A program made the translations under genes and the position numbers. Shown here piece after piece: positions 11,322-20,439 of a stretch of DNA of 64,000 nt (position 1 is its first letter; the number at the start of each line of letters is the position of its first letter). This stretch comes from Synergistales bacterium (lineage in GTDB: Bacteria; Synergistota; Synergistia; Synergistales; Aminobacteriaceae). The notes beneath the pieces were generated by a model. That model was given only the letters and a program-made list of their open reading frames with translations. It did not search any database and was not told the DNA's origin. The stretch covers positions 1 through 64,000 of the forward strand of contig BNVH01000003.1 of the NCBI GenBank assembly GCA_025997955.1, given 5' to 3'.

Positions 11322-12590
11322 CTACAGGAAGTTCCCGCGTAGCTTCGTTACGTCGGCAACCCGCTGAATGGCGGCCATGAAAGCGGCGCGGCGCATCTTG
11401 ATTTTTTTGCCCTGCGAATAGTCCCAGACCAACTTGAAGTTGCCCTTCATGATGTGCATTAGGCGCTGGTTATACTCGTCCTCCGTCCAGAAGTAGCCCG
11501 ACAGGTCTTGAGCCCACTCGAAATAAGAGCCGATAACGCCGCCCGAATTAGCCAAGAAGTCGGGAACCACTATAACGCCGTTCTTGTCGAGAATTTTATC
11601 TGCCTCTGGGGTGACTGGGGCGTTGGCGCCCTCTACAATCCACTTGGCCTTGAGCTTGTCGGCGTTCTTCTCGTTCACCGCTCCCTCAAGGGCACAGGGG
11701 AAGAACAGGTCGCAATCCGCCGTGACTATGTCGTAGTCTACCTTGTCCGCGCCAGCGAAGCCCTCGAGCAGCTTCTTGGGGTGTTTTTCTATGTGCTCGA
11801 ACGCTTTTTTGATGTCGATGCCCTTAGCTGAGTAGTATACACCGGTTACGTCGCTGATGGCCACGATCTTAGCGCCGGCTTCGCTCATAACGAGAGCCGT
11901 GTAACTTCCTACGTTGCCGAAACCCTGAATGGCCACCCGCGCGGACGCGGGTTCCTTGCCCAAAACCTTCAGCAACTCAAGTCCGCAGGTGGCGACGCCG
12001 TAGCCCGTAGCAGCCGTGCGTCCTTTGGCGCCCCAGTAGCTTATGGGCTTGCCGGTGAATATTCCGGGCTCGACCTGAGCGTGCATTTTGCTGATGGTGT
12101 CCATGAACCATACCATCTCCTGTCCGCCGGTATTGACGTCAGGAGCTGGGACGTCGCGCCACGTACCGATGATGGGCGCGATGCGGGCCGCAAACGTGCG
12201 GGACATGCGCTCTTTTTCTTTCATGGACATGGTGAGCGGGTCACAGGAAATTCCGCCCTTGCCGCCGCCGTAGGGAATGCCGGCCAAGGAGCATTTCCAG
12301 GTCATAAGCATGGCCAAAGCCTCGCACTCGTCAACATCAACATCCGGGTGATAGCGAATACCGCCCTTGGACGGGCCGATAGCGCTTGAGTGTTGAACCC
12401 TGTATCCCTTAAAAACCTTAATGCTTCCGTCGTCCATCTCTGTTGGAACAGAGACCTCAAGTCTCCGCTCGGAGTTACCCAGAACAGCTATCAAATTCTC
12501 GTCCAGACGCATTTCCTCAGCCGCGCCGTAAAAGTTCTCAAGCGCTGTGTGCAGTAATACGTTTGTTGCCGTTCTTCTCGTTCCAGACAT
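11322..12590 (-). CDS. gdhA: glutamate dehydrogenase
   Basis: 422 residues from the ATG at 12590, which has GGAGGTG 6 nt upstream; an ATG five codons earlier overlaps that ribosome site. The substrate domain has the catalytic lysine in GGGKGGI and the loop PAPDVNTGGQEMVWFMD. The nucleotide domain has QGFGNVGS. By family it interconverts glutamate with 2-oxoglutarate and ammonia. The sequence resembles the hexameric type of anaerobes that ferment amino acids, so a catabolic role is likely. Cofactor preference is not decided here. It heads a minus-strand group with the M20 peptidase and the binding protein. Confidence 0.96.
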   Translation of the reverse strand: MSGTRRTATNVLLHTALENFYGAAEEMRLDENLIAVLGNSERRLEVSVPTEMDDGSIKVFKGYRVQHSSAIGPSKGGIRYHPDVDVDECEALAMLMTWKCSLAGIPYGGGKGGISCDPLTMSMKEKERMSRTFAARIAPIIGTWRDVPAPDVNTGGQEMVWFMDTISKMHAQVEPGIFTGKPISYWGAKGRTAATGYGVATCGLELLKVLGKEPASARVAIQGFGNVGSYTALVMSEAGAKIVAISDVTGVYYSAKGIDIKKAFEHIEKHPKKLLEGFAGADKVDYDIVTADCDLFFPCALEGAVNEKNADKLKAKWIVEGANAPVTPEADKILDKNGVIVVPDFLANSGGVIGSYFEWAQDLSGYFWTEDEYNQRLMHIMKGNFKLVWDYSQGKKIKMRRAAFMAAIQRVADVTKLRGNFL

Positions 12591-12653
12591 ATTCGACACC
12601 TCCATAAGTTTTTAGAAACCATCTCACAAAAAGCCACCACTTCCATAAACAAA

Positions 12654-12662
12654 ATGATAGCA
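12654..12662 (-). promoter_or_regulatory. extended -10 promoter of gdhA
   Basis: On the minus strand TGC precedes TATCAT (12659-12654), an extended -10 element, 64 nt before the gdhA ATG. No convincing -35 box is seen. Confidence 0.45.
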
Positions 12663-12744
12663 CATATCAAACATTCTAAGCCTAAAAATGAAAGATATTG
12701 TCCTACAAATTACTGAATTTTCTAAAATTCGGCGCTAAATACTA

Positions 12745-12978
12745 TCATTCCGTCTTCGCGCCGCCGTCGAACTTCACTTCATCCCCCTCTCTCGTCAGAA
12801 GCGTGACCCTCTGTTCCGCCTCCGCCAAGTGCGCCCTCGCCTCTTTGACCAAGGATACCCCCTTTTCAAAAAGCTCCAAAGACTCGTCAAACGGCAAACT
12901 TCTATCATCGAGTTTGCGAAGCGTCTCGTTAAGGCGTTCCATTTTGTCGCCGAAACTTTCGGTTTTGGCTTTTGGCAT
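12745..12978 (-). CDS. xseB: exodeoxyribonuclease VII small subunit
   Basis: 77 residues, normal for XseB. It shows the family pattern: FGDKMERLNETLRKLDDRSL, then PFDESLELFEKGVSLVKEAR, forming two helices. The protein binds the XseA large subunit in a nuclease that trims single-stranded DNA. XseA is not in the window, and the usual neighbours (xseA, ispA, dxs) are absent too. The gene stands alone between gdhA and an MFS gene. Confidence 0.93.
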   Translation of the reverse strand: MPKAKTESFGDKMERLNETLRKLDDRSLPFDESLELFEKGVSLVKEARAHLAEAEQRVTLLTREGDEVKFDGGAKTE

Positions 12979-13168
12979 TTTATTTTCTCTCCTTAGTTTA
13001 TTTTAAAATTTTACAACCCAAGCGTTTTTAATAATATCCGAAAAAACCCTGAATCTCCAAGTCCATAATTATCTTACTACTACAAATTCTATAAACTTAT
13101 AAACCCAAAATGAAGTTTTAGCTGTAAAATTTATTCCGTTTCATAGAAGCGGCAAGGGAGGTATATAT

Positions 13169-14437
13169 ATGGTACGGGAAAAGCAAGGGCAAGAGAGCGC
13201 GGTCTCCGTTTTTCTTCTATCCGTGACGGCATGTCTGATTTACGCGGTCAGCTCGGGAATTCGCTCTAACTATGGCGTCATGCTGAACGCCATATCAGAA
13301 AACAGCGGAGTTTCCTATTCCTCGGTCAGTTTTGTTCTGGCGCTCGCCCAGTTAGTGTTCGGCGCTACGCAGCCGATATTCGGAATCATTTCGCTCAAAA
13401 AATCAAACAGATTCGTCATGTGCTGCGGCGTTTTAATGATGACAGTCGGGCTGATAGCGATTCCTCGCTGCGTTTCTATGTGGTCACTGATAGTTTTTTT
13501 GGGCGTTCTCCTTCCCGCAGGAACTGGCGCGATTTCTTTCGGTATAATTATGAGCGCGCTCGCTTCTTCGCTGTCGCAAAAAAGCGTGTCGACCGTATCC
13601 GGATTCGTAAACGCCAGTAGCGGAATCGGCAGCTCCGCGTTTTCGCCCCTGCTGCAAGCCTTGATAGCGGCCGTCGGCCTGACAGTGACTATGTTTTTCA
13701 TGAGTGTCCCGGTTATTTTGCTCTTGCCGGCATCTCTTTGGCTATGCAGGACAAGGAGCGACGCGGGGCGCGAATTATCCGCTCCAATAGAAAAAGAACA
13801 TATCGAAAACATGTCCGATATTAAAAAGATGTTCGTTGACGCGCTTAAAAGTCGCGCATATCAGTTTTTGATGATAGGTTTTTTCACATGCGGGTTTCAC
13901 ATGGCCATAATAGAGACGCATCTCTATTCTCAGTTTGTATCATATGGATTTCCCGAGAGAACCGCGGCTTACGCGTTCTCTATTTTCGGGGTGGCCGGTA
14001 TTATAGGCGCTATCCTGAGCGGAGCGGCCTGCGGACGAAGCGAGATGAGACGGGTTTTAGGGTTTTTGTACGGTTCGAGAGCGGTTATTACGCTGTGCTT
14101 TTTCATGGCGCCAAAAACGGTCCCCGTTATTTTCGCGTTTGCCGTGTTTTTGGGATTGACCGGCAATTCGACGGTAACGCCGACTTTTGGCCTCGTAAAC
14201 AAGACCTTTGGGGCCGCGAAAGTCGCGACGCTGCTCGGATTTTTGTTCCTCTGCCACCAGTGCGGAAGTTTCATCAGCGCTTGGGTCGGCGGAGTGAGCG
14301 CTTCTATGACTGGGACTTATACATTGATTTGGACGTTCGATATTTTTTTATGCGTACTGGCTTCGGCCGTCAGCTTCAGCATTAAAGAAACGGTAACGCG
14401 GAACGTCAGCAACGAGAATTTTATGAAACGGTCGTGA
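13169..14437 (+). CDS. MFS transporter (OFA/monocarboxylate-like)
   Basis: 422 residues, twelve hydrophobic segments with a charged loop near 200-225. The N-terminal half (SSGIRSNYGVMLNAISENSG, then a Q-rich helix with FGATQPIFG) fits major facilitators related to the oxalate/formate and monocarboxylate groups. Substrate unknown. An AGGGAGG ribosome site precedes the ATG. It is divergent from xseB and ends 100 nt before the next gene. Confidence 0.82.
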   Translation: MVREKQGQESAVSVFLLSVTACLIYAVSSGIRSNYGVMLNAISENSGVSYSSVSFVLALAQLVFGATQPIFGIISLKKSNRFVMCCGVLMMTVGLIAIPRCVSMWSLIVFLGVLLPAGTGAISFGIIMSALASSLSQKSVSTVSGFVNASSGIGSSAFSPLLQALIAAVGLTVTMFFMSVPVILLLPASLWLCRTRSDAGRELSAPIEKEHIENMSDIKKMFVDALKSRAYQFLMIGFFTCGFHMAIIETHLYSQFVSYGFPERTAAYAFSIFGVAGIIGAILSGAACGRSEMRRVLGFLYGSRAVITLCFFMAPKTVPVIFAFAVFLGLTGNSTVTPTFGLVNKTFGAAKVATLLGFLFLCHQCGSFISAWVGGVSASMTGTYTLIWTFDIFLCVLASAVSFSIKETVTRNVSNENFMKRS

Positions 14438-14537
14438 AAATGAGAGTCGAAATAGCTCTGATTAGGCTGGTATGTGTTAAAATTTTACTTTGCGAGACAG
14501 TAAACGCCAATATATGAAATTTTAATCGAGAGGGAAG

Positions 14538-15611
14538 ATGATTGTTTTGATGAATAAGCTGAGAACACATATGCGTTGGGTAATGCTCATAATTGTGCTG
14601 GCTTTCCTGCTGTCGACGTTTCTGATGTACGACTCCGGGTCTTCAAGGCGCGGCTCCCGCAACGCCGACGGACAGCTTGAGGATTACGTCGTGGCCGAAA
14701 TAAACGGCACAAGGCTCATGCGTTCAGTTCTTGAGCGGAGCGTGGCGCAGTATGTAGAGCAGGCTGGGCTTCGTTCTCTGACGAGTGTGGATATGCCCGG
14801 CATCTACCAGGCCACTCTGAGCCAGTACGCGCTTGAGCAACAGATGGCGCGGGAGGTCAGAGACAGCGGTATAACCGTGTCGGACGCCGAGGCCGAGCAG
14901 GCAATGAAAGACTACGCGGACCAGATGTTCCCCACAAGAGAGGCGTTTTATCAGTCCCTTGAGCAGAGCGGCATAAAACGGGATGAATACAGAAAGAATA
15001 TAGCGCAGCAGATGGCCACTCAGAGATGGGTTGAGTCGAACATCGGAGAAATTGCGGTCAGCGAGGACGAGGCTGTGGCTTTTTATGACAGCATGAAAAG
15101 TTTTTTCAGAAGACCGGCCGGCTTTATGGTTAATATCGCTACGTTTGCGTCTAAGGACGAGGCCGTAAAGGCGCGAGCCGCGCTTTTGGACGGAGAGCTC
15201 TGGCTCGACGCCGTCTCAGGCGACGCGGTAGACAAGGCCAAGGTTAAGGACGTGACAGGCGAGCCTATATTTATAGCGGACAGCGCGTTTGACAGCTACT
15301 TAACTCCCATGAGCTCAGATAAAGTGGGTGCGGTCAGCCAAATCTTCGAGATAATGAGCGATGATTTTTCCGTAGGCGTCAAGACCGAGAGAGTGGAGGA
15401 AACGGTTTCTTCTTATGACGAGGTCAGCGCGGATATGCGGTCTATCCTACAGCAGCAAAAAGGCCGCGATGCCGTAAACGCGCTCAGTCAAGGCTTGCTC
15501 AGCCGCGCAAAAATCGTAATTCTTGACGATTCGCTCTTCCCACCGCAGGAGCAAGAGGTTCTGCCGGTCACAGAAGTGGTGAGCGAGACAAAGATAAGCG
15601 AAGATAAGTAG
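14538..15611 (+). CDS. SurA/PpiD-type membrane-anchored chaperone lacking a clear PPIase domain
   Basis: 357 residues. One membrane helix (about 15-30) anchors it with the rest outside the cytoplasm. Residues 50-190 match the SurA-N/PpiD-N chaperone fold (VAEINGTRLMRSVLERSVAQ, later VSDAEAEQAMKDYADQMF and ESNIGEIAVSEDEAVAFY). The region after 190 is where a parvulin domain would lie, but I see no parvulin motifs, so it is probably a chaperone without isomerase activity. An alternative start is the ATG four codons downstream (14550). It likely helps fold exported proteins (inference from fold). Confidence 0.75.
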   Translation: MIVLMNKLRTHMRWVMLIIVLAFLLSTFLMYDSGSSRRGSRNADGQLEDYVVAEINGTRLMRSVLERSVAQYVEQAGLRSLTSVDMPGIYQATLSQYALEQQMAREVRDSGITVSDAEAEQAMKDYADQMFPTREAFYQSLEQSGIKRDEYRKNIAQQMATQRWVESNIGEIAVSEDEAVAFYDSMKSFFRRPAGFMVNIATFASKDEAVKARAALLDGELWLDAVSGDAVDKAKVKDVTGEPIFIADSAFDSYLTPMSSDKVGAVSQIFEIMSDDFSVGVKTERVEETVSSYDEVSADMRSILQQQKGRDAVNALSQGLLSRAKIVILDDSLFPPQEQEVLPVTEVVSETKISEDK

Positions 15612-15658
15612 GGGAGGGAGCGAGAAGTAGAGGCGGCAAGTGGCCGAGGCCGATATTA

Positions 15659-15686
15659 AAAAAAGCTCGCGTAAGCGAGCTTTTTT
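15659..15686. terminator. bidirectional terminator between the chaperone gene and the V-ATPase operon
   Basis: AAAAAAGCTCGC (15659-15670), loop GTAA, GCGAGCTTTTTT (15675-15686). It is a perfect 12-bp stem with T runs on both strands. Confidence 0.92.
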
Positions 15687-15716
15687 GTTGAATTGAACTA
15701 TCCTTAATCTTTATCT

Positions 15717-17141
15717 TTATCTTTCGGCCGGCGCGGCCTTGTTCACGTCACCGCCTTGTTTCTGATTTGGCTTGATGTATTTTTCCATATCCTCCATAGA
15801 TATGCGCGTCAACGCGGAGGCCGGCAAGGATGCCAAGAGACGCCAAGACATATCAAGAGACTGCGCTATGTCACGGTTCTCATCTTTGGCTTGGCTGATA
15901 TAAGTTTTTTCAAACTTCTCGCCGAACGCCAAGTAGGCCTTGTCGTCGTCTCCAAGCTCGTCCGCGCCGACGACCTCGGCCAACGCCTTGACCTCCTGCA
16001 CGCGGCTATAGCACGCAAAGAGCTGGCTTGACACGCTTGGGTGATCTTCTCGCGTATAGCCCTTGCCTATGCCGTCCTTCATCAGGCGCGACAGGCTCGG
16101 AAGCGGGTCTATAGGCGGGTATATACCCCTTGCGTCAATTTCGCGCGACAAGACTATCTGCCCTTCGGTGATAAAGCCTGTCTGGTCTGGCACCGGGTTT
16201 GTGATGTCGTCGTTGGGCATGGTCAGGATTGGCAAAAACGTAATGCTCCCCTTTTTGTCCTTCAAGACCCCGGCTCGCTCGTAAAGAGAGGCCAAGTCGC
16301 TGTAAAGATAAGATGGGTATCCCTTGCGGCTCGGGATTTCGCCGCGACTAACTGAGAGCTCTCGCAGCGCCTCGCAGTAGCTCGTTATATCCGTGATAAT
16401 GACGAGCACGTGCATGCCAAGGTCGAAAGCCAAGTACTCAGCCGCGGTCAACGCGTATCTGGGTGTGGCTATACGCTCTATAACCGGGTCGTCAGCCAAA
16501 TTCTGGAACAACACGAGATTTGTCCCGCGAGAGGAGAGCGAGGCGCTGAAAGCCGCCGCGTCGTCGTGCTTTATGCCAACACCCGCGAAGACCACGGCGA
16601 AGTTCTCGTCGCCCATAAGACGCGCCTGAGACGCTATCTGTATGGCGAGCTGGTTGTGAGGCAAGCCGTTTCCTGAGAATATAGGCAACTTTTGCCCACG
16701 TATAAGCGTCATTAAAACGTCTATAGAAGAAAAGCCCGTGTTGATAAAGTCTCGCGGATAAACTCGCGCCATGGGGTTCATGGGTGAACCGTTAATATTG
16801 CGCTTTATGTCGCTGTAGACTGGGCCGTTGCCGTCCAATGGGCGCCCGAGTCCGTCGAACACGCGCCCCAAAATAGAGGGCGAAAGCGTTATCTCAAGAG
16901 GGTGGGCGAGGAAGCGCGCGCTTGACACCGCCGGAACGAGCCCTTCAGTACCCGCGAAAACCTGTACCATTATGGCGTCGTTGCTTATCATTATGGCGCG
17001 CCCCAAACGGGGCTTGGAGTCTGGGTCTTTGCTGTCGGGGATAACTTCCACGACCTCGTCGTAGCCTATGCCCTCAACGCCTTTCAAGATTACTATAGGG
17101 CCGTTTATCTTTTCTATGCCCGTATATTCGACGAATGCCAT
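15717..17141 (-). CDS. atpB: V-type ATP synthase subunit B
   Basis: 474 residues. It is the regulatory (non-catalytic) nucleotide-binding subunit of the V1 head, alternating with A. Typical are FSGNGLPHNQLAIQIASQ in place of a full P-loop, and the long conserved SRGEIPSRKGYPSYLYSDLA. It is the last gene of the operon; its ATG follows the A stop with no gap. Confidence 0.97.
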   Translation of the reverse strand: MAFVEYTGIEKINGPIVILKGVEGIGYDEVVEVIPDSKDPDSKPRLGRAIMISNDAIMVQVFAGTEGLVPAVSSARFLAHPLEITLSPSILGRVFDGLGRPLDGNGPVYSDIKRNINGSPMNPMARVYPRDFINTGFSSIDVLMTLIRGQKLPIFSGNGLPHNQLAIQIASQARLMGDENFAVVFAGVGIKHDDAAAFSASLSSRGTNLVLFQNLADDPVIERIATPRYALTAAEYLAFDLGMHVLVIITDITSYCEALRELSVSRGEIPSRKGYPSYLYSDLASLYERAGVLKDKKGSITFLPILTMPNDDITNPVPDQTGFITEGQIVLSREIDARGIYPPIDPLPSLSRLMKDGIGKGYTREDHPSVSSQLFACYSRVQEVKALAEVVGADELGDDDKAYLAFGEKFEKTYISQAKDENRDIAQSLDMSWRLLASLPASALTRISMEDMEKYIKPNQKQGGDVNKAAPAER

Positions 17142-18932
17142 TTACGCCACCTCCCCATCCGCGCTTGCCAAACGCTCGCTGCCTATCTTGGCAAGGCGTT
17201 CGCTTATTCTCTTGGACAGAGACTCAAATCCGCTCTTATTGTCCGCCGACATCTCTCGAACGTGAGCAAGTTCTATAAGCTCATTCATCTTGCGTATCAA
17301 GGAGAGCGGGCATCCTTCCGCAACTAACTTTTTAGCCTGATTATGAAAATCCAAAATCATCTTCATTATCGTGACGCCTTTTTCTGGCGGGCAGAACGAA
17401 TCATCGCTGAAGGAGTTTTGCTGAAGGTACGCGTCTTTTAGCAGTGAAGCCGTAAGCGCTATAAGGCGCTGACTATCGGGAAGCACATCTTCTCCCATGA
17501 GGCGGATTGTCTGCTGAACCGTGTCGTCCTCGGCCAAGATAGAGCGTGTCTCGTTGCGAAGCGCCGCCCAAGCCGAGTCCACGTTCTCGTGATACCAGTC
17601 CTCTACTTCCGAGGCGTACTCACTGTAGGAATCCATCCAGCTTATGGCCGGAAAATGCCTTGCGTGAGCCAAGGAGGCGTCAAGCGCCCAGAAGCAGCGG
17701 ATGAAACGCTTGGTGTGACGCGTCATAGGCTCCGTGAAGTCGCCGCCGGGGGGCGAGACCGCGCCTATTACACTGATGCTCGCGGTTTTGTCGCCAAGTG
17801 TGCGAACCTTGCCGGCGCGCTCATAGAACTCCGCCAAGCGCGTCGCCAAGTAAGCAGGGAAGCCCTCCTCAGCGGGAATGTCCCCGAGGCGGCCGGACAA
17901 TTCACGCAGAGCCTCCGCCCAGCGGCTTGTGGAGTCAGCCATCATGGCCACGTCATAACCCATGTCGCGATAATACTCAGCTATGGTTATTCCTGTATAT
18001 ATGCTTGCTTCCCTTGCCGCCACCGGCATATTGGACGTGTTGGCTATCAATATCGTGCGCTCCATGAGCGGCTTCTTCGAGTACGGGTCTTCGAGAGAGG
18101 GAAACTCCTCAAGCACCTGAGTCATCTCGTTGCCGCGCTCACCGCACCCGATGTAGACTACGACCTTAGCGTCGCTCCACTTGGCGAGCTGGTGCTGAGT
18201 TACGGTCTTGCCTGTGCCAAACCCGCCCGGAATAGCGGCGACTCCTCCTTTTGATATAGGGAAAAGTCCGTCTATGACCCTCTGACCCGTTATGAGCGGC
18301 TCGTTGGGCAAGAGGCGCTCTCTGTAAGGACGGGGTGAACGTACTGGCCAGTAGTGAAACATCATGACAGGCGTAACGCGCCCATCGACGCCCTTCACGC
18401 GAGCCACCACGTCGGTGGTTTTGTAGTATCCCTCCGCGACGATGGAATCTATTTCGCCCGACACACCGCGCGGAACGATAACGCGATTCTCTATCAGTTC
18501 GGTCTCTTTGATAGTCGCTATAGCCGCTCCCTCGGATACCACGTCTCCGGCCTTGCAAAGAGGCGTGACCTCCCAGACATGATCCATATCAATGGGATCG
18601 AGTTTCGTGCCGCGGCTGAGAAACCCCCCCTCTTCCTCCATAAGGCGATCGAGAGGACGCCCTATACCGTCTATGATGTGTCCCATAAGCCCGGGCCCCA
18701 AGCATACGGAAAGAGGACGGTTCAAGCCGACAACGGGCTCACCGAGCTTTATACCTGTCGTATCTTCGTATACCTGAATAACTCCGTCGTCTCCGTCCAT
18801 TTGTAAAATCTCACCGGTAAGTCCGAGGTCTCCCACGCGCACAAGCTCCCGCATGGCGAAATGAGAGAGGCCGGAAGCTCTCACGACCGGGCCGTTGACC
18901 ATGGTTATAACGCCGTTTGTTTTTTCGCTCAT
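17142..18932 (-). CDS. atpA: V-type ATP synthase subunit A (catalytic)
   Basis: 596 residues, full length for the family including the extra A-specific domain (about 115-185). The P-loop is intact (GGFGTGKTVTQHQLAKW) and is followed by VVYIGCGERGNEM. The Walker B region is DVAMMADSTSRWAEALRE. This subunit hydrolyses or makes ATP in the V1 head in the cytoplasm. It lies between E and B in a tightly packed operon. Confidence 0.98.
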   Translation of the reverse strand: MSEKTNGVITMVNGPVVRASGLSHFAMRELVRVGDLGLTGEILQMDGDDGVIQVYEDTTGIKLGEPVVGLNRPLSVCLGPGLMGHIIDGIGRPLDRLMEEEGGFLSRGTKLDPIDMDHVWEVTPLCKAGDVVSEGAAIATIKETELIENRVIVPRGVSGEIDSIVAEGYYKTTDVVARVKGVDGRVTPVMMFHYWPVRSPRPYRERLLPNEPLITGQRVIDGLFPISKGGVAAIPGGFGTGKTVTQHQLAKWSDAKVVVYIGCGERGNEMTQVLEEFPSLEDPYSKKPLMERTILIANTSNMPVAAREASIYTGITIAEYYRDMGYDVAMMADSTSRWAEALRELSGRLGDIPAEEGFPAYLATRLAEFYERAGKVRTLGDKTASISVIGAVSPPGGDFTEPMTRHTKRFIRCFWALDASLAHARHFPAISWMDSYSEYASEVEDWYHENVDSAWAALRNETRSILAEDDTVQQTIRLMGEDVLPDSQRLIALTASLLKDAYLQQNSFSDDSFCPPEKGVTIMKMILDFHNQAKKLVAEGCPLSLIRKMNELIELAHVREMSADNKSGFESLSKRISERLAKIGSERLASADGEVA

Positions 18933-18964
18933 ATCAATACCTTCATATCCTCTACCGCCTTCGC

Positions 18965-19663
18965 CTACAGCTCGGACAGAACGGCTCGAGCCACTTCATC
19001 CGCCATCTCGCCGACTTTAGACTTCCAGTCGGCTGACACATGCCATTTTTCTTCTTCGGAATAAATATAAACCCCGCCTATAATGGCGGCGGGCGTAGCG
19101 TCAAACGCGACTTCTATACTCGGAAAACGTGACATGAGGGCACGGGCAATGCCCTCTCCGTGACTCGAATCCTCAGATCGAAGCCTCAACTTCACCTTTT
19201 GCCCCTTGCCTTGCTCCTTAGATGATACGAGAGCGCCGCAAATTTCGGCCGCCATCCCTGTCAATATCGCGTCATAGTCGCCACGCGTTTCAAGGGCGAC
19301 GAGCGCGTTTTGCAAATCTAAAAGAGCTCTCTCGACAAGCCCGCTTTGAAACCTCAGACGGTCCTTGTCGCGCTTGGTCTCAGCCTCTGCGATTTGCCGT
19401 TTCGATATATCATTACAACGCTTGATGGCGTCGGCTTTTATGGCCGAAACCTGGGCGTTTAAACCCTTGGTCTTCTCATCAAGCCATTTTTCGACCTCGG
19501 TTTTAGCCTCGGACAAGACACGCTCGCGCGCTTCGTAACCCTTTTGCAAAACCATGGTCTGAAGCTCATGCAATTTTTTGGATTCGTCGTATGCCAAAGC
19601 GCTGCTTTCTAATGGCGTATTATGTTCCTGTTTAGACTTTCCGCGATTAGCCATAAGTCTCAT
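18965..19663 (-). CDS. atpE: V-type ATP synthase subunit E
   Basis: 232 residues. A long charged helical N-terminal half (about 20-120) is followed by a compact C-terminal domain, the standard E layout of the peripheral stalk. Its start codon overlaps the F stop (ATGA at 19663-19660). An ATG three codons later is an alternative start. It pairs with the G-type subunit. Confidence 0.88.
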   Translation of the reverse strand: MRLMANRGKSKQEHNTPLESSALAYDESKKLHELQTMVLQKGYEARERVLSEAKTEVEKWLDEKTKGLNAQVSAIKADAIKRCNDISKRQIAEAETKRDKDRLRFQSGLVERALLDLQNALVALETRGDYDAILTGMAAEICGALVSSKEQGKGQKVKLRLRSEDSSHGEGIARALMSRFPSIEVAFDATPAAIIGGVYIYSEEEKWHVSADWKSKVGEMADEVARAVLSEL

Positions 19664-19971
19664 TCTAACTTCACCCCTATCGCCTCTCGGATGTACCGGG
19701 TTAGGAAGTCCGCCCCGCGTCTCGTGCCATGTCTGTCAGGAATCTCTACTAAGAGCGGCAACGCTCCGCTTGAGCGCATTTCCGTAACTCTTTCGGGGAT
19801 ACTTTCCGCCGCCAACTCCGTCATTAGAAGAACCCCCAAATTTTTTATAGAGAGCGCGTCGGAAAGAGCCTTAGACGTCTCAGACTGCCCATGCGCGACA
19901 ACTCCGCTGATGCCGGCCAACCTCAAAAGAACCAAAGTGTCATGGTTGTCACTGATAAGAAAGCTCTTCAT
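19660..19971 (-). CDS. atpF: V-type ATP synthase subunit F
   Basis: 103 residues from the ATG at 19971, which begins MKSFLISDNHDTLVLLRLAG; this fits the F family, where a longer reading frame upstream runs inside subunit K and is not real. The C-terminal IPERVTEMRSSGALPLLVEI matches the family. It is a small central-stalk protein. It lies 29 nt after K and overlaps E by 4 nt. Confidence 0.9.
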   Translation of the reverse strand: MKSFLISDNHDTLVLLRLAGISGVVAHGQSETSKALSDALSIKNLGVLLMTELAAESIPERVTEMRSSGALPLLVEIPDRHGTRRGADFLTRYIREAIGVKLE

Positions 19972-20000
19972 TTTCCCATAAAATGAGTCCGAGAAAACCG

Positions 20001-20402
20001 TTATACTCTGCCGAGTATAAAGAGCGAAATGACAAGTCCGTAAATGGCTATACCCTCCGCAAGCCCCATATAAATCAGTGTGGTTCCAAAAAGCGCTGGT
20101 TTTTCGCCAACGACGCCGAGAGCCGCCGCGCCCACAAAAGCGACGCCTATGCCGGCTCCGATGCAAGCAAGCCCGGTGGAAAGAGCCGCGCCTATCAGGC
20201 CCAAGCCGTTAGACGCCGCGCCGCTCGCTTCAGGCGATTCCGCCGCAAACGCTGCCGTCGCGGACATCACAAGAGCCAAAAAAGCGAACGTCATAGCGCA
20301 GCTTAGAGCCGCTCTGGCGTTACGCACATTTCGCCCTCTCGTCCAAAAGCCAAAACCCACCAAAGCCGTCACGCAAGCGCAAAGAATAAGCAAACTTAAC
20401 AT
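20001..20402 (-). CDS. atpK: V-type ATP synthase subunit K (proteolipid)
   Basis: 133 residues. Two hydrophobic segments (about 1-20 and 34-53) precede the usual hairpin: GLGLIGAALSTGLACIGAG, loop with GEKP, then TTLIYMGLAEGIAIYGLVI. The Glu in LAEG is the ion-binding acid of the rotor ring. The second extra segment ends in AFAA and could be a signal sequence. A Ser/Thr directly after the Glu and a Gln in the first hairpin helix, common in Na+ rings, are both missing, so proton use is more likely; this is inference. AAGGAG precedes the ATG by 10 nt, supporting the long N-terminus. Confidence 0.9.
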   Translation of the reverse strand: MLSLLILCACVTALVGFGFWTRGRNVRNARAALSCAMTFAFLALVMSATAAFAAESPEASGAASNGLGLIGAALSTGLACIGAGIGVAFVGAAALGVVGEKPALFGTTLIYMGLAEGIAIYGLVISLFILGRV

Positions 20403-20439
20403 CTGTAAATATCTCCTTTCGGGATTTTCAGTTTATTTT

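Noticed and set aside
17589..18254. 221-codon open frame on the plus strand
   Set aside because: Antisense shadow of V-ATPase subunit A.
19972..20166. 65-codon N-terminal extension of V-ATPase subunit F
   Set aside because: Runs inside subunit K in another frame; F family proteins begin at MKSFLIS.
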